A stretch of DNA of 64,000 nt from Agarivorans albus (GTDB lineage Bacteria > Pseudomonadota > Gammaproteobacteria > Enterobacterales > Celerinatantimonadaceae). The notes beneath the pieces are model-generated. The model ran no database searches, was not told the DNA's origin, and was given only the letters and a program-made list of their open reading frames with translations. Of the stretch, positions 53,036-63,139 are shown piece after piece; position 1 is the first letter of the stretch, and each line of letters starts with the position of its first letter. A program made the translations under genes and the position numbers. Location: positions 371,001-435,000 of the forward strand of contig NZ_AP023032.1 in NCBI RefSeq assembly GCF_019670105.1, written 5' to 3'.

Positions 53036-55105
53036 TTACTCACACTTGCTTACCATCATTGTGCCAGCAGCTGACACAGGATCTGCATTGTCAATTTTAA
53101 GGCTATAAACGTACTTACCTGCTTCAGGAATCGTTACGTTCATTTCTTTACCAGAGCCTTCAATGCGTGATACTGGGAGTGTTGTTCCTAATACAACAGT
53201 TTGACTCGGAGTCGACACTTCGAAACGCTTAGTACTGTCGTCACTCCACTCAGCAACTGCGTATTTAAAGCCAAAGGCTGTATCACTAGGCTCATCAAAT
53301 ACCAATTGATAGAGGTTGTTACCTTTGTAGTTTAGTTTGTGAGAATCGACCGCAGCCCAGCCGTTGTGAGAACCACGAGCAAATACATCTTCGCCGATTG
53401 GCCCAACTTCACTTGAATCAGGTAGGGTACAATCTGCTAACTCGCCTTCTCCCACAATGCCGCCTGTATCTGGGCCTTCTGGAGAAGGATCTACAACTTC
53501 TAAGAAGCGAGACTCTAGGGCTCCTAATGTGATTTCATATTCACCAGAAGCTTGAGAAATAAGGGCATCGCTAACTAAGTCTTTCAGGTCGCCATTGCTA
53601 CCAATTTGCGCATCGCTAACGGTAACAGTTTTGGCTGAAGTGCTAGTATTGGCTAGGAATAATACTACGTTATCTCCAGACAACTTGTGGTCAAAATAAA
53701 CATTGACTGCTTCGTCGGTAACGATTGCAGTGCGTTCGCCTTTATATAAGGCTGGGTTTTCTGAACGAATTTGCATTAGCGTTGATATGTAGTCACGCAA
53801 ATCTGCTTGCTCAGTATTAGCTGTAAATATATCACCGTTGGTTCGGGCGCCAGTTGGCAAGCCTTCAACTTTTCCGCTGTTTCGAGCTACGTGGTCATCA
53901 CACAAACCAACTGCTGCACAGGTAGTGTTGTCTTCTTGGTCGGCAAAGCCAGGTACTTCATCGCCAATTTCTTCGCCATAGTAGAAAGTAATTGGTCCTG
54001 AATAGGCAGCCAAAAACGCATTTGCTGCTTTATGTCGTAACCAGTATTCTGATTCATTCGGTTCTGCGATGTTGCCGCGCTGTTGTAAGTCGCCTAAGCG
54101 AACTAAATCGTGGTTAGAGATAAAACCATTAGGAACGGCGTGTTCAGGGTAAGCAGAATGTGTGCTAAATACACTGGCTAGGTTGCCCGCGCTGTGATTA
54201 TTGCCGCCACTTTCTTCCACAGCATAAGACTGAACAATGCGGTATCGACCTGGGAAATCAAAGGCTGAGCATAAACCGGGCTGTTCTGTTGTTCCATAAG
54301 CCTGTTCTGCAATTTCAGATTCACCTCTCCAGATTTCGGCAACTAGGTAGCCCATAGGATTAACAGTTTCGCCATTCATGGTGTAGGTGGTTGCTTTAGA
54401 TGCATCTTCAACCGCTTTACGAATTTCGCCCCATGCACCAACAGGTACTTGATAAGCTTGGTCTAGACGCCAGCCATCGATACCCAGTTCTGTTACCCAG
54501 TAGCTAGCAACTTCTTTATAAAACTCAAGGGTATCGTTATCGGTACCTGGGTAGCTAACAGGGTTATCAGAGCCTGAAGGCGTTAAGCCATTTGGAGAAG
54601 GAGTTACATTGCCTTTATGGTGACCAAATACGCCATCAAAGATTACGTACATGCCACGCGCATGTGCTTCATTTACTAATGTGCGAGCTTGCTCTATGGT
54701 GCCAAAGTTAGGATCGATGGCGAAGTAATTACGGGTAAAGTAACCGGTAGCATCTAGCTTGCTATCGCCTTCTGAGTCAAAGATAGGCGTCATCCAAACG
54801 GCATTCATGCCTAAGCTTTGGATGTAATCAAGCGAGTCAATAATACCTTGCAGGTCACCTTTGTGGTGGCTAGTACCGTAACCGTCGTTGTAGTCGTGGT
54901 TTGAATCACCATCGATAAACGCTTCGGTCATCACTTGATAGATGCGCAGTTCTTTGGCTTTTTCATAAATTTCAGCATCACAAGCATAAGCTTGGTATTC
55001 ATAATCAGGTGTTCCGCCGTTGCCGCCGCCATCACCGCCGCCACCGCCACAAGCACTTAAACCAAATACTACTGCCATTGAGATGGCGCTCTTGGACCAA
55101 TTCAT
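53036..55105 (-). CDS. Alpha-amylase family (GH13) lipoprotein
   Basis: 689 residues. A signal peptide with lipobox LSAC (Cys19) is followed by a poly-Gly linker, then a GH13 barrel: GMNAVWMTPIF, GVFGHH, catalytic Asp in GIDGWRLDQAYQVP, proposed acid/base Glu in YLVAEIWRGE, and the conserved FISNHDLVRLGD. After the barrel come an all-beta domain C (about 480-545) and an extra C-terminal domain (about 570-689, RGSHNGWAAVDSHKLNYKGNN...) resembling starch-binding or E-set modules. It would hydrolyse alpha-glucans at the cell surface. No other starch genes are nearby. Confidence 0.9.
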   Translation of the reverse strand: MNWSKSAISMAVVFGLSACGGGGGDGGGNGGTPDYEYQAYACDAEIYEKAKELRIYQVMTEAFIDGDSNHDYNDGYGTSHHKGDLQGIIDSLDYIQSLGMNAVWMTPIFDSEGDSKLDATGYFTRNYFAIDPNFGTIEQARTLVNEAHARGMYVIFDGVFGHHKGNVTPSPNGLTPSGSDNPVSYPGTDNDTLEFYKEVASYWVTELGIDGWRLDQAYQVPVGAWGEIRKAVEDASKATTYTMNGETVNPMGYLVAEIWRGESEIAEQAYGTTEQPGLCSAFDFPGRYRIVQSYAVEESGGNNHSAGNLASVFSTHSAYPEHAVPNGFISNHDLVRLGDLQQRGNIAEPNESEYWLRHKAANAFLAAYSGPITFYYGEEIGDEVPGFADQEDNTTCAAVGLCDDHVARNSGKVEGLPTGARTNGDIFTANTEQADLRDYISTLMQIRSENPALYKGERTAIVTDEAVNVYFDHKLSGDNVVLFLANTSTSAKTVTVSDAQIGSNGDLKDLVSDALISQASGEYEITLGALESRFLEVVDPSPEGPDTGGIVGEGELADCTLPDSSEVGPIGEDVFARGSHNGWAAVDSHKLNYKGNNLYQLVFDEPSDTAFGFKYAVAEWSDDSTKRFEVSTPSQTVVLGTTLPVSRIEGSGKEMNVTIPEAGKYVYSLKIDNADPVSAAGTMMVSKCE

Positions 55106-55389
55106 TATTCATCCTTGCTAAATACAACTTATATGAGCTCAGTTAATCACAGCGTCTGTAGACTAGATACTTGATAGCGTTTTCAGATTGATGGAAAATT
55201 GACCCAGCTCGCATCTTTCGTTTAATTGAGAATATTGTTTTTTTATGAAATGGTTTTCATTTTGATTATTCTGTTCAAGAAACGATTCATGGTTAAAAAC
55301 TTGGTTTGTGAGGATTTGCATTGTTCGATTTGGGTTTTTTACTACTCACGGTATGATAGCCCTACAAATAGAAAGAAAGTGGCAGGTTT

Positions 55390-56010
55390 ATGAGTGGCGT
55401 TAGGGCCCAGCAAAAAGAGAAAACACGTAGAGCAATTATTGATGCTGCGTTTAGTCAGCTAAGTGCTGAACGTGGTTTGTCGAGCTTAAGTTTGAGGGAA
55501 GTGGCTAGGGAAGCGGGTATTGCACCCACTTCTTTTTATCGTCACTTTTCCGATATGGAAGAACTGGGACTAACCTTAGTAGATGAAGGTGGATTAACCT
55601 TACGCCAGCTTATGCGCCAAGCGCGCCAGCGCATTATTGCCAGTGGTGGCAGTGTTATTGGCACCTCGGTAGAAACCTTTATGGAGTTTGTTTATAACAA
55701 TCCTAATGTGTTTCGTTTGTTGCTGCGTGAGCGTTCAGGGACATCTCCGGCTTTTAGGGCCGCTGTGGCGCGGGAGATCGCCCATTTTATTGCCGAGCTT
55801 ACCGACTATTTAGAGCTGCAATATCGCTGCCCGCGAGAGGATGCGCAAATGCAAGCCGAGGCAATGGTGATCATTGTTTTTAATGCTGGAGCATCTGCTT
55901 TAGATTTAGCCGAGTTTGATCGCCAATTGTTGGCCGATAAAACCATTAAACAGTTACGCATTGTTGCCAAGGGAGCGGCACTCTACAATCGCTCGGAAGC
56001 CTTAAGTTAA
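55390..56010 (+). CDS. fabR: TetR-family regulator FabR
   Basis: 206 residues. The N-terminal [22 protein letters not shown] and [25 protein letters not shown] are practically those of E. coli FabR, the unsaturated fatty acid synthesis repressor that senses the acyl pools and controls fabA/fabB. It is followed by yijD in the same operon, as in E. coli. Confidence 0.96.
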   Translation: MSGVRAQQKEKTRRAIIDAAFSQLSAERGLSSLSLREVAREAGIAPTSFYRHFSDMEELGLTLVDEGGLTLRQLMRQARQRIIASGGSVIGTSVETFMEFVYNNPNVFRLLLRERSGTSPAFRAAVAREIAHFIAELTDYLELQYRCPREDAQMQAEAMVIIVFNAGASALDLAEFDRQLLADKTIKQLRIVAKGAALYNRSEALS

Positions 56011-56019
56011 GAGGTGAAT

Positions 56020-56358
56020 ATGAAGGTAAGAAAATCGCTGCTATTGCTAGCTTTTATTGCAGGCTTATGTGGTAACGCCAGCTTGGCCCTGTTTACGGTG
56101 CCTGAGTTAAAGTTTTCGGTGTTTCCAATCATTGCCTTTGTACTGGCCATTATGCAGCTGTACCACTTATATACTGAGAAAGACTTAAGTGAAGACTCAC
56201 CCTTAATGAGTGTAGCCGCCTTTTTGCTGGGCGCGCTGGGTTATTCGGCCATGTTGCGTGCTCAGTTCCCCGACATCGGTAGCAACTTAGTATTGCTAAT
56301 CATCTGTTTGTTTATTGGCTTATGGTTGATGTTTAAGTTAGGTGGCTTTAAACGCTAA
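56020..56358 (+). CDS. yijD: YijD family (DUF1422) inner-membrane protein
   Basis: 112 residues from the ATG at 56020, 5 bases after AAGAGGTGA; GTG 56014 is in frame but overlaps the ribosome site. Four membrane helices. The length, order after fabR, and text (MKVRKSLLLLAFIAGLCGNASLA) match YijD. Function unknown. Confidence 0.9.
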   Translation: MKVRKSLLLLAFIAGLCGNASLALFTVPELKFSVFPIIAFVLAIMQLYHLYTEKDLSEDSPLMSVAAFLLGALGYSAMLRAQFPDIGSNLVLLIICLFIGLWLMFKLGGFKR

Positions 56359-56374
56359 GGTTTGAATTTTTAAG

Positions 56375-56833
56375 TTATTGTAAAGCCTGCTTCCATGCTA
56401 AATCGGCCTGTTGTTGGTAGGCTTTCCAATCTCCTTTTAACCAGCGTTGGCGACCTTTTTCTGCAAAAAATAGATGCAGTTGGTTATCAAAAAATTCCCA
56501 CACTTGGCCATCGGTTGCAATTAAGCCCTCGCCTAAAGACAGCGCATTGGCACAAAATCCGTTGTATTTAGCTTGGTAGGTCTCGGGACTAGCCGCAAAT
56601 TTGTCGGCGCTTTGTTGACTGGCAAACTGCCAGTTTGCCTCTTTCCACCTCACGGTATACTTTTTATTGCCCTGCTGAATGTTGCGATTGGCTTGTTCTT
56701 GAGCAAGTTGGTAACTGGTTATGTCGATTCCGCCTATGGCTTTGTCGCTCCAAAAGCTGGTGCTTACCGGCTCATTGGCAAAGCTGCTTAAACTGAATAT
56801 CAAGCAAGTGGTGGCAAATATAGTCTGTTTCAT
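56375..56833 (-). CDS. Periplasmic YHS-domain protein
   Basis: 152 residues. An N-terminal signal peptide (to about residue 19) precedes a YHS-like domain (KAIGGIDITSYQLAQEQANRN ... KYTVRWKEANWQFASQQSADKFAASPETYQAKYNGFCANAL). YHS domains are thought to bind metals; only one Cys is present here. It is inserted between yijD and trmA and convergent with yijD. Confidence 0.8.
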   Translation of the reverse strand: MKQTIFATTCLIFSLSSFANEPVSTSFWSDKAIGGIDITSYQLAQEQANRNIQQGNKKYTVRWKEANWQFASQQSADKFAASPETYQAKYNGFCANALSLGEGLIATDGQVWEFFDNQLHLFFAEKGRQRWLKGDWKAYQQQADLAWKQALQ

Positions 56834-56901
56834 AATCTTCCCTAGATGCTGAGTAAGCCATAAATGGAGACCGTGCTTAGCAGAGCACTATTTCAAATAG
56901 T

Positions 56902-56929
56902 AAAAAGCCGCGTCAATTAACGCGGCTTT
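56902..56929 (-). terminator. Terminator of trmA
   Basis: The arms AAAGCCGCGT and ACGCGGCTTT, 6-base loop, T-run on the minus strand. Confidence 0.9.
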
Positions 56930-56951
56930 AAGTTGCGGGTGAATACTTGTG

Positions 56952-58055
56952 CTAGCGACGCTGCAGGTACATGCCTACTTCGATGTGGTCGGTATAGGGA
57001 AACTGGTCAAACAGCGCCCAATGGCTAATTTTGTGAGTACGGCTTAACTCACTTAAATTGTCGTAAAGTGTATTAGGATTACACGAGATATAAACAATGT
57101 TGTCGTAGCCTTGCACCATGCCTAAGGTAGCATCATCTAAACCCGCTCGTGGTGGGTCTACCAAAATGGTATCGCATTGATAGGTTCTTAAATCAACATC
57201 TGCTTCTTTTAGGCGGCGGAACTCGCGCTCACCTAACATGGCTTGAGTAAATTCTTCTGCCGACAAACGAATGATTTTTACATTGTCGATGTTGTTATGT
57301 TTAATGTTGTATTGCGCTGCTTCAACCGAGGGTTTGGCGATTTCGGTGGCTAACACGCGATCGAAGTTTTTGGCTAAGGCTAATGAGAAGTTACCATTGC
57401 CACAATACAGTTCTAGCAAATCACCTCGGCTATCGCTGGTGGCACTTTGCGCCCATTCCAACATATGTTGATTTACTATTGCGTTAGGTTGAGTGAAGCT
57501 GTTTTCTATTTGCTGGTAAATAAGTTTTTCACCATTAACAGTAAGTACTTCATCTACTCTATCTTGGTCTAAGCACATTTTTTGTTTACGTGAGCGACCA
57601 ATTAGCTGAATGGAAAACTGCTTGCTTAGCTCTGCTTTTAGTTTTTCGGCCTCTAAGCGCCATGCCTCGTCGATAGGCTTGTGGTAGAGCATGCTTACTA
57701 TCACTTCGCCGCTTAAAGTAGATAAGAAGTCCACTTGAAACAGTTTGTGGCGCAGCAGCGGATTTGGTTTTAGCTGCTCAACTAAAATTGGCATAAGCTG
57801 GTTGATGATTTCGCTAGCCGGAGGAAAGCTGTCTACTCTAAATTTTTGTTTGGTTTGCTGATCAAACATTATGTAGAAGAGATCGTCACCTTCATGCCAC
57901 ACTCTAAACTCGGCACGCATTCGATAATGTTTCGTCGGTGATGCAAATACACTCGGTTGAGCAGGCGAAAATTCGGCAAACTGCTCTAAGCGTTTTGCCA
58001 CTTTGTCGGCCAATAGTTGTTGGTACTGTTCTGGGTAGTATGCAATAGCGCTCAT
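56952..58055 (-). CDS. trmA: tRNA (uracil-54-C5)-methyltransferase TrmA
   Basis: 367 residues, same as E. coli TrmA. SAM motif [17 protein letters not shown], catalytic cysteine in [10 protein letters not shown] and conserved [16 protein letters not shown]. It makes ribothymidine 54 in the T-loop of tRNAs. It lies opposite fabR-yijD as in E. coli, with one extra gene in between. Divergent from the DUF5610 gene. Confidence 0.97.
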   Translation of the reverse strand: MSAIAYYPEQYQQLLADKVAKRLEQFAEFSPAQPSVFASPTKHYRMRAEFRVWHEGDDLFYIMFDQQTKQKFRVDSFPPASEIINQLMPILVEQLKPNPLLRHKLFQVDFLSTLSGEVIVSMLYHKPIDEAWRLEAEKLKAELSKQFSIQLIGRSRKQKMCLDQDRVDEVLTVNGEKLIYQQIENSFTQPNAIVNQHMLEWAQSATSDSRGDLLELYCGNGNFSLALAKNFDRVLATEIAKPSVEAAQYNIKHNNIDNVKIIRLSAEEFTQAMLGEREFRRLKEADVDLRTYQCDTILVDPPRAGLDDATLGMVQGYDNIVYISCNPNTLYDNLSELSRTHKISHWALFDQFPYTDHIEVGMYLQRR

Positions 58056-58201
58056 GGCCGTTCCTCTGTTCTAGCAAGCAGCGCAATTTAAAGGGGCGTG
58101 GCTTGCTTGTCCAGTTTATCTACAATAATAGTGATAATATTTCTAAAGTTTTAATTTTGGTCGCCGATAAGCTGTGACTAGGGTAAATCCGTGGAGGCTT
58201 T

Positions 58202-59377
58202 ATGAACGAACTGAATGGCGTGGGCAAAACCCCCGTACAACAGTATGCCGAGCGCTTGTTGCAGCAGTCGGCACCGACGATTGAGAAACGCAATAACTTG
58301 GCTGATGACAAGGCAAGCTTAAACCAACAAGGTGCGGTAGCTAGCCATGTGTTATTAAGTTCTATTGAAAAACATACCTTGTCTATGGCAACGGGTGGAG
58401 TAAGCCTCCCTAAACCCCAGCAAGTGAGCGTGTTTGATGCTGAAGAAGTCGCTCGAAACGTGCTTAATTTTGTTGCCAGTTCCCTGCATAGTGCTAAACA
58501 GTCGGGGATGTCGGAAGATAAGCTTGCCGAAATGATGGCCCAAGCCCGAAAAGGGGTAGATATGGGTTTTGAAGGTGCCCGTGAGGAACTTAGTGATGCG
58601 GGTATTCTTAATGAAGAGTTAGAAAAAGGCATCGATAAGAGTTATGACCTAATTCAAGAAGGTTTAGAAAAGATTGAAGAAGGTGATTACGAAATTCAAT
58701 CTGCTCCTCTTTATAGCCAACTGGCAATGTCTAGTTCGCAATCCGCCACTATGGAGTTAGAAACAGCAGAAGGCGATAAAGTCACTATTAGCTATGGCTC
58801 GCAATTAGCCGCCAGTTATAGTGAAGGGCGTTCTTCTATCCAAGCCTCTTTTTCCTCGCAGCAACAATTCAGCTTTTCGGTTGAGGGTGACCTTAATGGT
58901 GATGAATTGGCGGCAATTGCAGATTTGATTAAACAGGTTGATGAGGTTGGCCAGCAGTTTTTCTCGGGCGATTTAGATAAAGCCTTTGATCAAGCCTTAA
59001 ATATTGGTTTCGACGAACAGCAGCTAGTTGGCTTTGCGGTTAACTTTCAGCAACAACAAAGCGTAGCGGTTACGCAAGCCTATCAACAAGCTAATGACAA
59101 ATCCTCTGGTGGCTCTGAGCTGGTACCAGACTTAAGTGAGTTTTTGAGTTCTTGGCAAGATATTCAAGCCAAGGTGAGTGCTTTGTTTGCTCAACCTGAA
59201 TCTGCCACCGAAACGCTATTGGCTGGAATACTGCCTATTTCTAGCCCTAGCGACGAAGAAAACAAACAAGCAGATGTAGAACGCTTTAAAGGTTTTGCCG
59301 ACCGCATGGCTGAAGCTTTGGCGATGTTTAACAACACACCTGCTACTGCGAATAACGCAGCCGACAACATTAGTTAA
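58202..59377 (+). CDS. DUF5610 domain protein
   Basis: 391 residues, without signal peptide or membrane helix. The segment VARNVLNFVASSLHSAKQ ... LAEMMAQARKGVDMGFEGAREELSDAGILNEELEKGIDKSYDLIQEGLEKI (about 80-165) matches the helical DUF5610 domain. The rest is Gln/Ser-rich. Function unknown; ATG 58202 follows GGAGG at 6 bases. The gene sits between trmA and btuB, a position that is empty in E. coli. Confidence 0.85.
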   Translation: MNELNGVGKTPVQQYAERLLQQSAPTIEKRNNLADDKASLNQQGAVASHVLLSSIEKHTLSMATGGVSLPKPQQVSVFDAEEVARNVLNFVASSLHSAKQSGMSEDKLAEMMAQARKGVDMGFEGAREELSDAGILNEELEKGIDKSYDLIQEGLEKIEEGDYEIQSAPLYSQLAMSSSQSATMELETAEGDKVTISYGSQLAASYSEGRSSIQASFSSQQQFSFSVEGDLNGDELAAIADLIKQVDEVGQQFFSGDLDKAFDQALNIGFDEQQLVGFAVNFQQQQSVAVTQAYQQANDKSSGGSELVPDLSEFLSSWQDIQAKVSALFAQPESATETLLAGILPISSPSDEENKQADVERFKGFADRMAEALAMFNNTPATANNAADNIS

Positions 59378-59450
59378 TTTCAAGTTGGGTAAAAGGGCGG
59401 CTTTTTGTGCTATCAATCACATTAAGCCTCGCTTATAATCTCGCCCGCTG

Positions 59451-59647
59451 TGGTGCTTGCGTAGTAAATACTCAAGCTTAATAGGGAATCTGGTGCAAAT
59501 CCGGAACTGACGCGCAGCGGTAATGAGGAACGAAAGCTCAAGGATTGGCCTTTTCCAAGGATCTCCAGACACTGTTTGTATCGCCAAACGGGAAGTCGCA
59601 GCCGTAGTACAAGTAATACGCCTCTAAGTCCGAATACCTGCCACATC
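59451..59647 (+). ncRNA. Cobalamin (B12) riboswitch upstream of btuB
   Basis: The B12-box region and the flanking conserved segments are present in order: AATAGGGAATCTGGTGCAA, ATCCGGAACTGACGCGCAGC, GAACGAAAGCTCAAG, the GGGAAGTCGCAGCC-type stem, and the 3' AGTCCGAATACCTGCCAC. A TATAAT (59434-59439) lies before it. It ends 50 bases before the btuB start and most likely blocks ribosome binding when adenosylcobalamin is bound. Confidence 0.93.
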
Positions 59648-59696
59648 GCACATGCTTATAACAGCAAAGTACTACGCGACGATTAGGATTACATCG

Positions 59697-61547
59697 ATGA
59701 AGAAGTTCATATTACTGGCCGCAGTAGCGCCAGCTTTTGGCTATGCCCAAGAAACCCAGCAAGCACCCCAAACAGAACAGCCAGCTACTATGGTTGTTAC
59801 CGCCAACCGCATGGAACAAACCGAAGCCAGTGTTATTGCGCCACTTACTGTGGTTAGCCGTAGCGAAATTGAAAGCAGCGGCGCTCAAGACATTATTGAT
59901 GTGCTAAGTCAGCAAGTGGGTATTAGCGTTACCCGTAATGGCGGTAAAGGACATACCGAAAGTGTGTTTATTCGTGGTACCAGCTCGGCACAATCTTTGT
60001 TTCTTATCGATGGCGTGCGAATCAATACTGCTACAAATGGCGGCGCGCAGTTGTCATTACTACCTTTGGAGTTTGTTGAGCGTATTGAGATTTTACGTGG
60101 TGCGAGAGCTTCGATTTACGGCGCCGATGCCGTAGGCGGGGTAATCAATATTATTACTCGCCCTAGTTTTGGCAGCGAGTATCACGGCTTGAAAGCTGCA
60201 GTTGGTACTCAAGAAACTGTGAAGCTTGCCGCTCGTGCAAGCGGACAACTAGATGATGCTACTCAGTACAATGTTATTTTTAGCAAAGATAAGAGCAATG
60301 GCTATGATATTCGTCCACAAGATAACTTAGACGAAGACTATGGCTACGATACCTTTGGAGGATTGTTAAGCTTGGATCATGAATTCAACCAAGCTTGGCG
60401 TGGACGAGTATTTTTACTCCTAAATGATAGCGAGTCCGAATTTATTCAAGGTGGTAAAGCTTTAACCAAGCACAAGCAGACCGTTTACGGTGCTAGTGTT
60501 AATTACGCTCAAGACCGAATCAATAGTGAGTTCGCATTAAACTCCCAACAAGACCAATCGGATACAGCTCCAGCCGATAATTTTGTTGATCCCCAGCGCT
60601 ATTCTACAGAACGAGTTGCTGCTAACTGGCTACTGGGCTACCAACTTAACCAGCAATGGTTATTGCAAGGCGGGCTTGATTATCAAAAAGATGATATTTC
60701 TGGTACAAGCTTGATTTATCAACAAGAAAGCCGAGATAACAAAGCGGCCCATATTGGTACGCGAGCAGACTACGACCAGCATACTCTCGAGGGTAGCTTA
60801 CGTTATGATGATAACGAACATTACGGTGACCACACTACCTATAACCTAGGTTGGGCTTGGCAGTTCCAACCGTCAATGCGCTTTAATGCATTGCATGGCA
60901 CCGCCTTCAGAGCACCAACTTTTAACGATCTTTACTACCCAGGTAGCGAAAACCCTAGTTTAAAAGCAGAAACGTCAACTAATAGTGAGTTGGGCTTAGA
61001 GCTTAATTTACTGCAAAGCCAATGGCAGCTTAATGTATTTCGTAATGACGTGGATAATCTTATTGCTTGGGGGTGTGTAGCGCGTTGTGATAACGACTAC
61101 ACTGGAACGCCTGATACATGGCCATTATGGACACCAGACAATGTAAGTGATGCGCGCATTCAGGGTATCGAGTTCCAAGGTGAGTTTTCTACAGCTTGGG
61201 TAAACCATAGGGTAATTGTAGAGTTTTTAGATCCAAAGGATCGTAGTACCGATAAAAACTTGATTCGCCGTCCAGAGGAGCAAGTTAAGTATAAAGCTGA
61301 TATGTATTGGCAGAGCCTGCAAGTTGTCGTCGATTTTCTATGGCGCGGAGATTCGTATGAAGATGCAGCAAATACTACAACCATTGATAGCCATTCAATT
61401 TGGGATTTAAGTGCTAACTATAAGTTTGCTAGCGGGTTACGTGTTGATGCGAAACTACGAAATGTATTTGATAAGCAGTACTCAACAGTAAACGACTACC
61501 AAGCACAAGGTCGTACCTTTGAGTTGGGCGCAAGTTACCAGTTTTAA
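59697..61547 (+). CDS. btuB: Vitamin B12 outer-membrane receptor BtuB
   Basis: 616 residues from ATG 59697, with AGGA at 7 bases; an open frame to 59652 lies in the riboswitch. Signal peptide ending FGYAQ, TonB box in ATMVVTANR, the plug domain with DVLSQQVGISVTRNGGKG ... SLFLIDGVRINT, and a beta-barrel of 22 strands ending in the aromatic C-terminus F. It takes up cobalamins with TonB energy. Position before murI and rRNA as in E. coli. Confidence 0.95.
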   Translation: MKKFILLAAVAPAFGYAQETQQAPQTEQPATMVVTANRMEQTEASVIAPLTVVSRSEIESSGAQDIIDVLSQQVGISVTRNGGKGHTESVFIRGTSSAQSLFLIDGVRINTATNGGAQLSLLPLEFVERIEILRGARASIYGADAVGGVINIITRPSFGSEYHGLKAAVGTQETVKLAARASGQLDDATQYNVIFSKDKSNGYDIRPQDNLDEDYGYDTFGGLLSLDHEFNQAWRGRVFLLLNDSESEFIQGGKALTKHKQTVYGASVNYAQDRINSEFALNSQQDQSDTAPADNFVDPQRYSTERVAANWLLGYQLNQQWLLQGGLDYQKDDISGTSLIYQQESRDNKAAHIGTRADYDQHTLEGSLRYDDNEHYGDHTTYNLGWAWQFQPSMRFNALHGTAFRAPTFNDLYYPGSENPSLKAETSTNSELGLELNLLQSQWQLNVFRNDVDNLIAWGCVARCDNDYTGTPDTWPLWTPDNVSDARIQGIEFQGEFSTAWVNHRVIVEFLDPKDRSTDKNLIRRPEEQVKYKADMYWQSLQVVVDFLWRGDSYEDAANTTTIDSHSIWDLSANYKFASGLRVDAKLRNVFDKQYSTVNDYQAQGRTFELGASYQF

Positions 61548-61569
61548 GGTTTACGCTTTAACATAGCTC

Positions 61570-61608
61570 TCAGCCCTAGCTTTGGTTAAACTAGGGCTGA
61601 ATTATTTT
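61570..61608 (+). terminator. Terminator of btuB
   Basis: The arms TCAGCCCTAG and CTAGGGCTGA pair perfectly around an 11-base loop, followed by ATTATTTTAA. Confidence 0.87.
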
Positions 61609-61628
61609 AAAGGCTTATTGGTAGAGTA

Positions 61629-62414
61629 ATGCACGTTCTTGTTTTTGATTCTGGTGTGGGTGGTTTATCTGTTTTAGAGCAACTGCAGCAGCGAAATCCT
61701 AATATGCAATACAGCTACTTGTTCGATAACCTTTATTTTCCCTATGGGGAGTTAGACGACCAACAACTGATTACCCGTGTGGTCGAACTGCTTACTAAGG
61801 CAGTAAATAAGTTTAACCCCGATCTGGTGGTTGTGGCGTGTAATTCTGCCAGTACCTTATCCCTTCCTTCTTTGCGCGAAACTCTCTCCATACCAATAGT
61901 TGGCGTTGTGCCTGCGATAAAATCTGCTGCGAACAAAAGCATCACTCGCCACTTTGGTGTTTTGGCGACTCCCGGTACCGTAGAGCGCAGTTATACTGAA
62001 CAACTTATTGCAGACTTTGCTAAAGATTGTCGCGTTGAGTTACTCGGTTCTACATTATTAGTGCAATTGGCAGAACAAAAACTAGCAGGTGAATCTATAG
62101 CGCTTGAAGATGTAAAGCAGGCGTTAGCATCGTGGTTATTGTTTGATGATCTAGATTGCGTGGTATTAGGTTGCACACATTTCCCCTTATTAAAGGATGA
62201 AATCCAGCAAGTATTGGGTGAGCGAGTATGTTTGGTTGACTCCGGCGCCGCGATAGCCAATCGTGTACACAGTTTGCTATCAACTAACGAAGCCTTGAAT
62301 CTAAGCCAAAAAAAAGCGGAAGCTCATGCTTACTGCACTATGCATCCCGCTAATTCTTCGTTGTTAAAACAGCTACAAGCTTACCAACTAAGTAGCTTGC
62401 AACTATTTACTTAG
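61629..62414 (+). CDS. murI: Glutamate racemase
   Basis: 261 residues. Catalytic cysteines are Cys71 (VVACNSAST) and that of VLGCTHFPLL; the N-terminal FDSGVGGLSVLEQL is conserved. It supplies D-glutamate for peptidoglycan. The stop overlaps the end of the convergent RRM gene by 4 bases. murI just before an rRNA operon is the E. coli arrangement. Confidence 0.96.
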   Translation: MHVLVFDSGVGGLSVLEQLQQRNPNMQYSYLFDNLYFPYGELDDQQLITRVVELLTKAVNKFNPDLVVVACNSASTLSLPSLRETLSIPIVGVVPAIKSAANKSITRHFGVLATPGTVERSYTEQLIADFAKDCRVELLGSTLLVQLAEQKLAGESIALEDVKQALASWLLFDDLDCVVLGCTHFPLLKDEIQQVLGERVCLVDSGAAIANRVHSLLSTNEALNLSQKKAEAHAYCTMHPANSSLLKQLQAYQLSSLQLFT

Positions 62415-62872
62415 GCTTCTTTACGCTCATTCGCTTCACGAACCTTTAAAGTGCGTTGTTGAAACTCCTGTTCGTTTAGGGCTTCAACTGCTTTTGGTGC
62501 ATCTTTAGCTGCCATTTCAACAAAACCAAAGCCGCGACGTTTACCGGTTTGCTTATCTTTCAATAAACGCACTGATACTACTTGGCCGTAATCTGAGAAT
62601 AATTTGCGAATAGCTGACTCGTTTGCCCGATAAGGCAGGTTACCAACGTATAGGGTTTGTGTTTCCATACCGTCGGATGATTCATTCGTTGATGAACTTG
62701 CTGGTTGTTCGTCGCTAGTAGCACCGTTAGAACTTAACAATACGATGGCGCCGCCAACAATTACTGCTATAGATAGGTATAAAGGCTGTAGTGGAGCGAC
62801 TGCGGCAGCCACAAAATAGGCAGCAACTGCTACCGCTATAAGTATGACAACAGATAAACTGGAATTTTTCAT
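62411..62872 (-). CDS. RNA-recognition-motif protein with N-terminal membrane anchor
   Basis: 153 residues from the ATG at 62872 (MKNSSLSVVILIAV); an open frame to 62914 adds nothing recognisable. Two hydrophobic helices (about 5-25 and 30-47), a short acidic Ser-rich linker and an RRM domain (72-147) with RNP2 TLYVGNLP and RNP1 RRGFGFVEM. Single-RRM RNA-binding proteins of this kind occur in marine gammaproteobacteria and cyanobacteria; the membrane part would place the RNA-binding domain at the inner face. Convergent with murI. Confidence 0.88.
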   Translation of the reverse strand: MKNSSLSVVILIAVAVAAYFVAAAVAPLQPLYLSIAVIVGGAIVLLSSNGATSDEQPASSSTNESSDGMETQTLYVGNLPYRANESAIRKLFSDYGQVVSVRLLKDKQTGKRRGFGFVEMAAKDAPKAVEALNEQEFQQRTLKVREANERKEA

Positions 62873-63139
62873 AATAAATTCAATGCTCAATGTATTCAGA
62901 ATAATGGAAAGCAATTTTTTAACAAAATTGCGACATCATGGTAGCCAGCTTTTTGCCGATAAGCTAGAAAATGTACAATTTCTCTATCAGAAACTTGCTA
63001 AATGACACAATTACTTTTAATTCATAGGCTTGTTTAGTCGCGAACTTGCTTTTCTGTGGATAAGTTTGTGGGTATTTTGTGGCTTAGTTGGGGGTTAATT
63101 ATCAATTCAAAATTAATTGTGATTTTCTTCAAAAAACGC
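62873..63139. other. Upstream region of the rRNA operon
   Basis: 267 bases without a gene. AT-rich directly before the P1 promoter, suggesting UP-element/Fis control. It also holds the start-side region of the RRM gene. Confidence 0.55.

Noticed and set aside
59422..59646. 74-codon minus-strand ORF
   Set aside because: It lies wholly in the cobalamin riboswitch.
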